Origin: Pseudomonas taeanensis MS-3
GTDB lineage: Bacteria; Pseudomonadota; Gammaproteobacteria; Pseudomonadales; Pseudomonadaceae
Reading direction: 5' to 3'
Assembly (NCBI RefSeq): GCF_000498575.2
Contig: NZ_AWSQ01000006.1
Location: forward strand, 1 to 64,000
Length of the DNA stretch: 64,000 bases
Shown here: one piece after another, positions 60,937 to 64,000 of the stretch
Layout of the letters: each line of letters opens with the position of its first letter
Position numbering within the stretch: the first letter of the stretch is position 1
Made by a program: the position numbers and the translations under genes
Notes under the pieces: model-generated
Seen by the model: the letters and a program-made list of their open reading frames with translations, nothing else
Told to the model about the DNA's origin: nothing
Databases searched by the model: none

Positions 60937-61902
60937 ATGAGCAATAGTAGCCTTGCGGTATTTCTCGACCACAGCTCACTCGATCTGGGCGACCTCGACC
61001 TGACGCCGCTCAAGCAGTGCTTTGCCGAACTGCGCCTGCATGGACAAAGCACTCCCGGGCAGGTCATAGAACGCCTGCAGGGCGCCCATGTTGCGATCAG
61101 CAACAAGGTGCCACTAGATGCCGAGACCTTTGCCGCCTGCCCGGAGCTGAAACTGGTCCTGGTTGCCGCCACCGGTACCAATAATATCGACCTCGCCGGC
61201 GCCCGCGAACATGGCGTGACTGTCTGCAATTGCCAGGGCTACGGCACCCCGTCGGTGGCGCAGCACACCCTGATGCTGCTGCTCGCCCTGGCTACCCGCC
61301 TGCCCGACTATCAGACTGCCGTGCGCGCCGGGCGCTGGCAGCAGGCGCAACAATTCTGCCTGCTGGACTTCCCCATCGTCGAACTGGAAGGCAAGACCCT
61401 CGGCCTGCTGGGTCATGGCGAGCTGGGTGGCGCGGTGGCCACCCTGGCCGAGGCTTTCGGCATGCGCGTGCTACTCGGTCAGTTGCCGGGACGCCAGCCG
61501 CGCCCGGACCGCGTGCCACTGGACGAGCTGTTACCGCAGGTCGATGCCCTGACTCTGCATTGCCCGTTGAACGACGCCACCCGGGATCTGATTGGCGAGG
61601 ATGAGCTGAACCTGATGAAACCCGGCGCCTTCCTGATCAACACCGCACGCGGTGGTCTGGTCAACGAACAGGCCCTGGCCGCCGCGCTGCGCCGTGGCCA
61701 TTTGGGCGGCGCAGCCACCGACGTGCTGACCCAGGAACCGCCGAAAAGCGGTAATCCCTTGCTGGCCAACGATATCCCACGACTGATTGTCACCCCGCAC
61801 AGCGCCTGGGGCAGCCGCGAGGCGCGGCAACGGATCGTCGGCCAACTGCTGGAGAACGCCCAGGCGTTCTTCAGCGGTGCACCGCGCCGTGTAGTCGGCT
61901 AA
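60937..61902 (+). CDS. D-2-hydroxyacid dehydrogenase (hydroxypyruvate/glycerate type)
   Basis: A 321-residue NAD(P)-dependent D-2-hydroxyacid dehydrogenase. The cofactor glycine motif is LGLLGHGELGG (about 143-153), and the catalytic Arg, Glu and His lie in NTARGGLVNE, DVLTQEPP and TPHSAWGS. It is near glycerate dehydrogenase/hydroxypyruvate reductases (HprA-like) but the substrate is not certain. Residues match the usual length. rsmC begins 27 bases downstream, so they may share a transcript. Confidence 0.9.
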   Translation: MSNSSLAVFLDHSSLDLGDLDLTPLKQCFAELRLHGQSTPGQVIERLQGAHVAISNKVPLDAETFAACPELKLVLVAATGTNNIDLAGAREHGVTVCNCQGYGTPSVAQHTLMLLLALATRLPDYQTAVRAGRWQQAQQFCLLDFPIVELEGKTLGLLGHGELGGAVATLAEAFGMRVLLGQLPGRQPRPDRVPLDELLPQVDALTLHCPLNDATRDLIGEDELNLMKPGAFLINTARGGLVNEQALAAALRRGHLGGAATDVLTQEPPKSGNPLLANDIPRLIVTPHSAWGSREARQRIVGQLLENAQAFFSGAPRRVVG

Positions 61903-61929
61903 GCTGCGCGCCTTTTTCGAGGAGCATTC

Positions 61930-62928
61930 ATGGACCCGCGAAGCGAAGTACTGCTGCGCCAGGCCGAACTGTTCGCTGGCCCGCTGTTGCTGGCCGGTCT
62001 ACCGGCCGACGATCTGCTCGGGCACCTGCCTAACGCCCATGGCTGGAGCTGGCACGCCGGCGATCAGGTCGCGCTGGCCAGTCGTTTTTCCGGGCGCAGT
62101 CACTTTGGCGTCACTCCGCCCAACGTGGAGTTCGACGCGGCGGTGCTGTTCCTGCCGAAATCCCGGGAGCTTACCGATTACCTGCTGAGCGCCCTGGCCG
62201 CACAACTGGACGGCCGCGAGCTGTTTCTGGTCGGCGAAAAACGTGCCGGTATCGAGCGCGCGGCCAAGCAACTGTCCGCGTTCGGCCGCACAGGCAAACT
62301 CGATAGTGCGAGGCACTGCCAGCTTTGGCAGGCACGGGTGGAACAGGCGCCGCCAACACCTGACCTAGAGGCTCTGGCCCAGCGCTACTCGCTGGAGCTG
62401 GGCGATGGCCCACTGACCATCGTCAGCCTGCCAGGTGTCTTCAGCCATGGTCGTCTGGATAGCGGCAGCGCCCTGCTCCTGGAGCACCTGGATAACTTGC
62501 CAAGCGGGCACCTGTTGGATTTTGGCTGCGGTGCCGGAGTGCTCGGCGCGGTGCTCAAGCGTCGCTACCCGGATAGCCAGGTCACCCTTCTGGATGTCGA
62601 TGCCTTCGCCGCGGCCAGCAGTCGCCTGACCCTGGCCGCCAATGACTTGCGAGCCGAGGTGATCAGTGGCGACGGGATTGCCGCCGCCCCCACGGAGCTG
62701 AGCGCCATTCTGAGTAACCCGCCGTTCCACCAGGGCGTGCACACCCACTATCAGGCCACGGAAAACCTGTTGCGCCAGGCGACCGAGCACCTGCAGCGCA
62801 ACGGCCAATTACGCTTGGTCGCCAACAGTTTCCTGAAATACCCGCCGCTGATCGAACAGCACCTCGGCCCCTGCCAGACCCTGGCCGAAGCCAAGGGTTT
62901 CCGCATCTACCAGGCGAACAAAGGCTAA
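61930..62928 (+). CDS. rsmC: 16S rRNA (guanine-1207-N2)-methyltransferase RsmC
   Basis: A 332-residue protein with two Rossmann-like halves; only the C-terminal one (about 165-330) is catalytic, with SAM motif LLDFGCGAGVLGAVL and the NPPF motif in LSNPPFHQGVH. RsmC methylates G1207 of 16S rRNA in the 30S subunit. GAGGAGC ribosome site precedes the ATG. It is the last gene before the manganese riboswitch. Length fits the family (about 340). Confidence 0.92.
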   Translation: MDPRSEVLLRQAELFAGPLLLAGLPADDLLGHLPNAHGWSWHAGDQVALASRFSGRSHFGVTPPNVEFDAAVLFLPKSRELTDYLLSALAAQLDGRELFLVGEKRAGIERAAKQLSAFGRTGKLDSARHCQLWQARVEQAPPTPDLEALAQRYSLELGDGPLTIVSLPGVFSHGRLDSGSALLLEHLDNLPSGHLLDFGCGAGVLGAVLKRRYPDSQVTLLDVDAFAAASSRLTLAANDLRAEVISGDGIAAAPTELSAILSNPPFHQGVHTHYQATENLLRQATEHLQRNGQLRLVANSFLKYPPLIEQHLGPCQTLAEAKGFRIYQANKG

Positions 62929-62973
62929 GCGCAGGCTTGCTCAAGCCAGTGCGCTTGGGCAGAATGCGCCCGT

Positions 62974-63066
62974 CCTAGGGGAGTAGTCTCCCGCGAGCGC
63001 CAGTCGCTCGCCCGGCACGCGTCAACATACTTGATCAACCGATCATGGCGCGTGCGACCCAAGGCC
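62974..63066 (+). promoter_or_regulatory. Manganese riboswitch, yybP-ykoY type (aptamer)
   Basis: The conserved GGGGAGTAG starts at 62979, followed by P2 (GCGAGCG 62993-62999 with CGCTCGC 63005-63011), the conserved GTCAACATAC (63021-63030), a P3 with arms at 63015-63021 and 63049-63055, its distal TGATC/GATCA hairpin (63032-63045) and GACC (63056-63059). P1 can form between about 62974-62978 and 63060-63064, with one mismatch. yybP-ykoY RNAs bind Mn2+ and control Mn exporters; the gene downstream fits. Confidence 0.9.
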
Positions 63067-63142
63067 CGCTTAGCCGGGCTGCAGATGTGCTGCCAACGCC
63101 AGCCGTGGTTAGCAATAATCTGCACAGGGTTTGACCAGACCT

Positions 63143-63220
63143 ATGACACGCACACCTCACCCGGGGCGGGAAGGTCGTACGTGTCATCTGTCATGGCCAT
63201 ATCGACCCGCCCCGTTAGGA
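63143..63220 (+). promoter_or_regulatory. Expression platform of the Mn riboswitch
   Basis: Two helices exclude each other: CGGGGCGGG (63162-63170) with CCCGCCCCG (63206-63214), which ends next to the AGGA ribosome site (63217-63220); and ATGACACG (63143-63150) with CGTGTCAT (63180-63187). The first would hide or crowd the start region; the second would prevent it. Which one Mn2+ favours is not visible. Confidence 0.6.
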
Positions 63221-63226
63221 AGCCTG

Positions 63227-63811
63227 ATGCTGGAATCCCTGTTCGTCCCCACCCTGATCGTTGCGCTGGCCGAAATCGGCGACAAGACCCAACTGCTTGC
63301 CCTGCTGCTGGCCGCGCGCTTTCGTAGGCCCTGGCCGATCATCGGCGGCATTGTGGTGGCCACCCTGGCCAACCACTTCGTCGCCGCAGCTGCCGGTAAC
63401 TGGGTGGCCAGCTTATTTTCTCCCGCCACGCTCAGCTGGATGCTCACCGCCAGTTTCGTCGCGGTGGCGCTGTGGACCCTGATTCCCGACCAGTTGGACG
63501 ACGATGAAAACACCAGGCTCAAGCGCTATGGTCCATTCCTCACCACCCTGGTCGCCTTCTTCATTGCCGAGATGGGCGACAAGACCCAGGTCGCCACAGT
63601 GGTGTTGGCCGCGCAGTACCCACACCTGCTCTGGGTAGTGATCGGTACCACACTGGGCATGCTGATCGCCAACGTACCGGTGGTGTTGGCGGGAAATTTC
63701 GCCGCCGAGCGCCTACCCCTGACCCTGATTCGTCGCCTGGCGGCCAGCGCTTTCGCCGCCTTGGCGCTGTATGCGGGCTACCAGGCCTTGAAATTAAGCG
63801 GGCTTGCTTGA
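63227..63811 (+). CDS. TMEM165/GDT1-family cation transporter (probable Mn2+ exporter)
   Basis: A 194-residue membrane protein with six to seven hydrophobic segments and two repeats of the family motif E-x-G-D-K-T: AEIGDKTQ (residues about 15-22) and AEMGDKTQ in the second half, with the charged residues likely binding the metal. Bacterial members such as MneA export Mn2+, and the yybP-ykoY riboswitch in front strongly supports manganese here. The ATG at 63227 has AGGA before it; the upstream in-frame extension runs through the riboswitch RNA and is excluded. Confidence 0.92.
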   Translation: MLESLFVPTLIVALAEIGDKTQLLALLLAARFRRPWPIIGGIVVATLANHFVAAAAGNWVASLFSPATLSWMLTASFVAVALWTLIPDQLDDDENTRLKRYGPFLTTLVAFFIAEMGDKTQVATVVLAAQYPHLLWVVIGTTLGMLIANVPVVLAGNFAAERLPLTLIRRLAASAFAALALYAGYQALKLSGLA

Positions 63812-63922
63812 CGACCAAAGCGACCACATAGATCGACTCTTAGACCCATGTGATAAGAGCGAAACTGCTGATAAAGTGCGCAAGCTTTTGCTCATTTTTC
63901 AGCAGTCATGGAAAGAACCTTT

Positions 63923-64000
63923 ATGTCATTGGATGATCGCAAAAAACTGGTGCGCCAGCACATTGACCTGTCATGGAACAAGGGTCGTTTGGCGTTGGTG
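63923..64000 (+). CDS. SnoaL-like/ester cyclase family protein, N-terminal part
   Basis: A partial frame running off the window: 26 residues starting MSLDDRKKLVRQHIDLSWNK, which resembles the first helix of SnoaL-like ester cyclases common in Pseudomonas. GGAAAG lies eight bases before the ATG at 63923; an earlier in-frame ATG at 63908 has no ribosome site. Too little is present to judge function. Confidence 0.5.
   Translation, partial: MSLDDRKKLVRQHIDLSWNKGRLALV

Overview
The window is high-GC Gram-negative chromosomal DNA that reads as genus Pseudomonas. Evidence for this is the gene families and local order: ackA-pta next to a DUF3565 gene and slyD; trxB, a 2-Cys peroxiredoxin and cysZ together; folM-folE-folX; and a LuxR/DUF1329/DUF1302/acyl-CoA ligase/thiolase block. 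Pseudomonas-style REP palindromes are also present. The sequence does not fix the species. No rRNA, tRNA, CRISPR array, insertion sequence, prophage or attachment site was seen, so this looks like core chromosome with a few accessory blocks.

Layout. 1-130: start of an ABC transporter ATPase on the minus strand. 370-4971: a large Lhr-type helicase carrying an in-frame REP pair. 5579-9857: AtoE-type transporter, DUF1428 protein, secreted lectin-like protein, EamA exporter and I78-inhibitor lipoprotein. 9934-11472: TyrR-type sigma-54 activator, convergent with a minus-strand group of crotonase, SDR, alpha/beta hydrolase, class II aldolase, cupin and flavodoxin (11477-16397).

16500-21486: a probable blue-light module (short LOV photoreceptor, a degenerate PilZ-like protein, a MerR/LitR-like regulator without the cobalamin motif) beside the pterin genes folM-folE-folX, then a DUF1244-HopJ pair. 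21557-24199: trxB, an AhpC-type peroxiredoxin behind an OxyR-like site, and cysZ.

24610-34755: a Fur-box-controlled operon whose gene order (ATP-grasp, NIS synthetase, MFS, NIS synthetase, PLP decarboxylase) matches the vibrioferrin pvsABCDE set. It is preceded by an SbnG-like citrate synthase and a TonB-dependent receptor. The operon would make the citrate precursor, assemble and export a citrate/hydroxycarboxylate siderophore, and take its iron complex across the outer membrane.

34853-42716: OYE reductase with its TetR repressor, glutathione peroxidase, SlyD, DUF3565, ackA, pta and an acyltransferase. 42734-50302: a GGDEF/EAL response regulator and a CHASE hybrid histidine kinase, an OmpA-type lipoprotein and an MBL hydrolase. 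50620-60169: MalT-type LuxR regulator, DUF1329, DUF1302, AlkK-type acyl-CoA ligase and a divergent thiolase, probably a lipid or fatty-acid uptake and activation unit. 60228-64000: LysE exporter, 2-hydroxyacid dehydrogenase, rsmC, a manganese (yybP-ykoY) riboswitch in front of a TMEM165/GDT1 cation transporter, and the start of a SnoaL-like protein.

The most interesting parts are the LOV/LitR/fol light module, the SbnG-plus-pvs siderophore operon, and the Mn riboswitch with mutually exclusive downstream helices.
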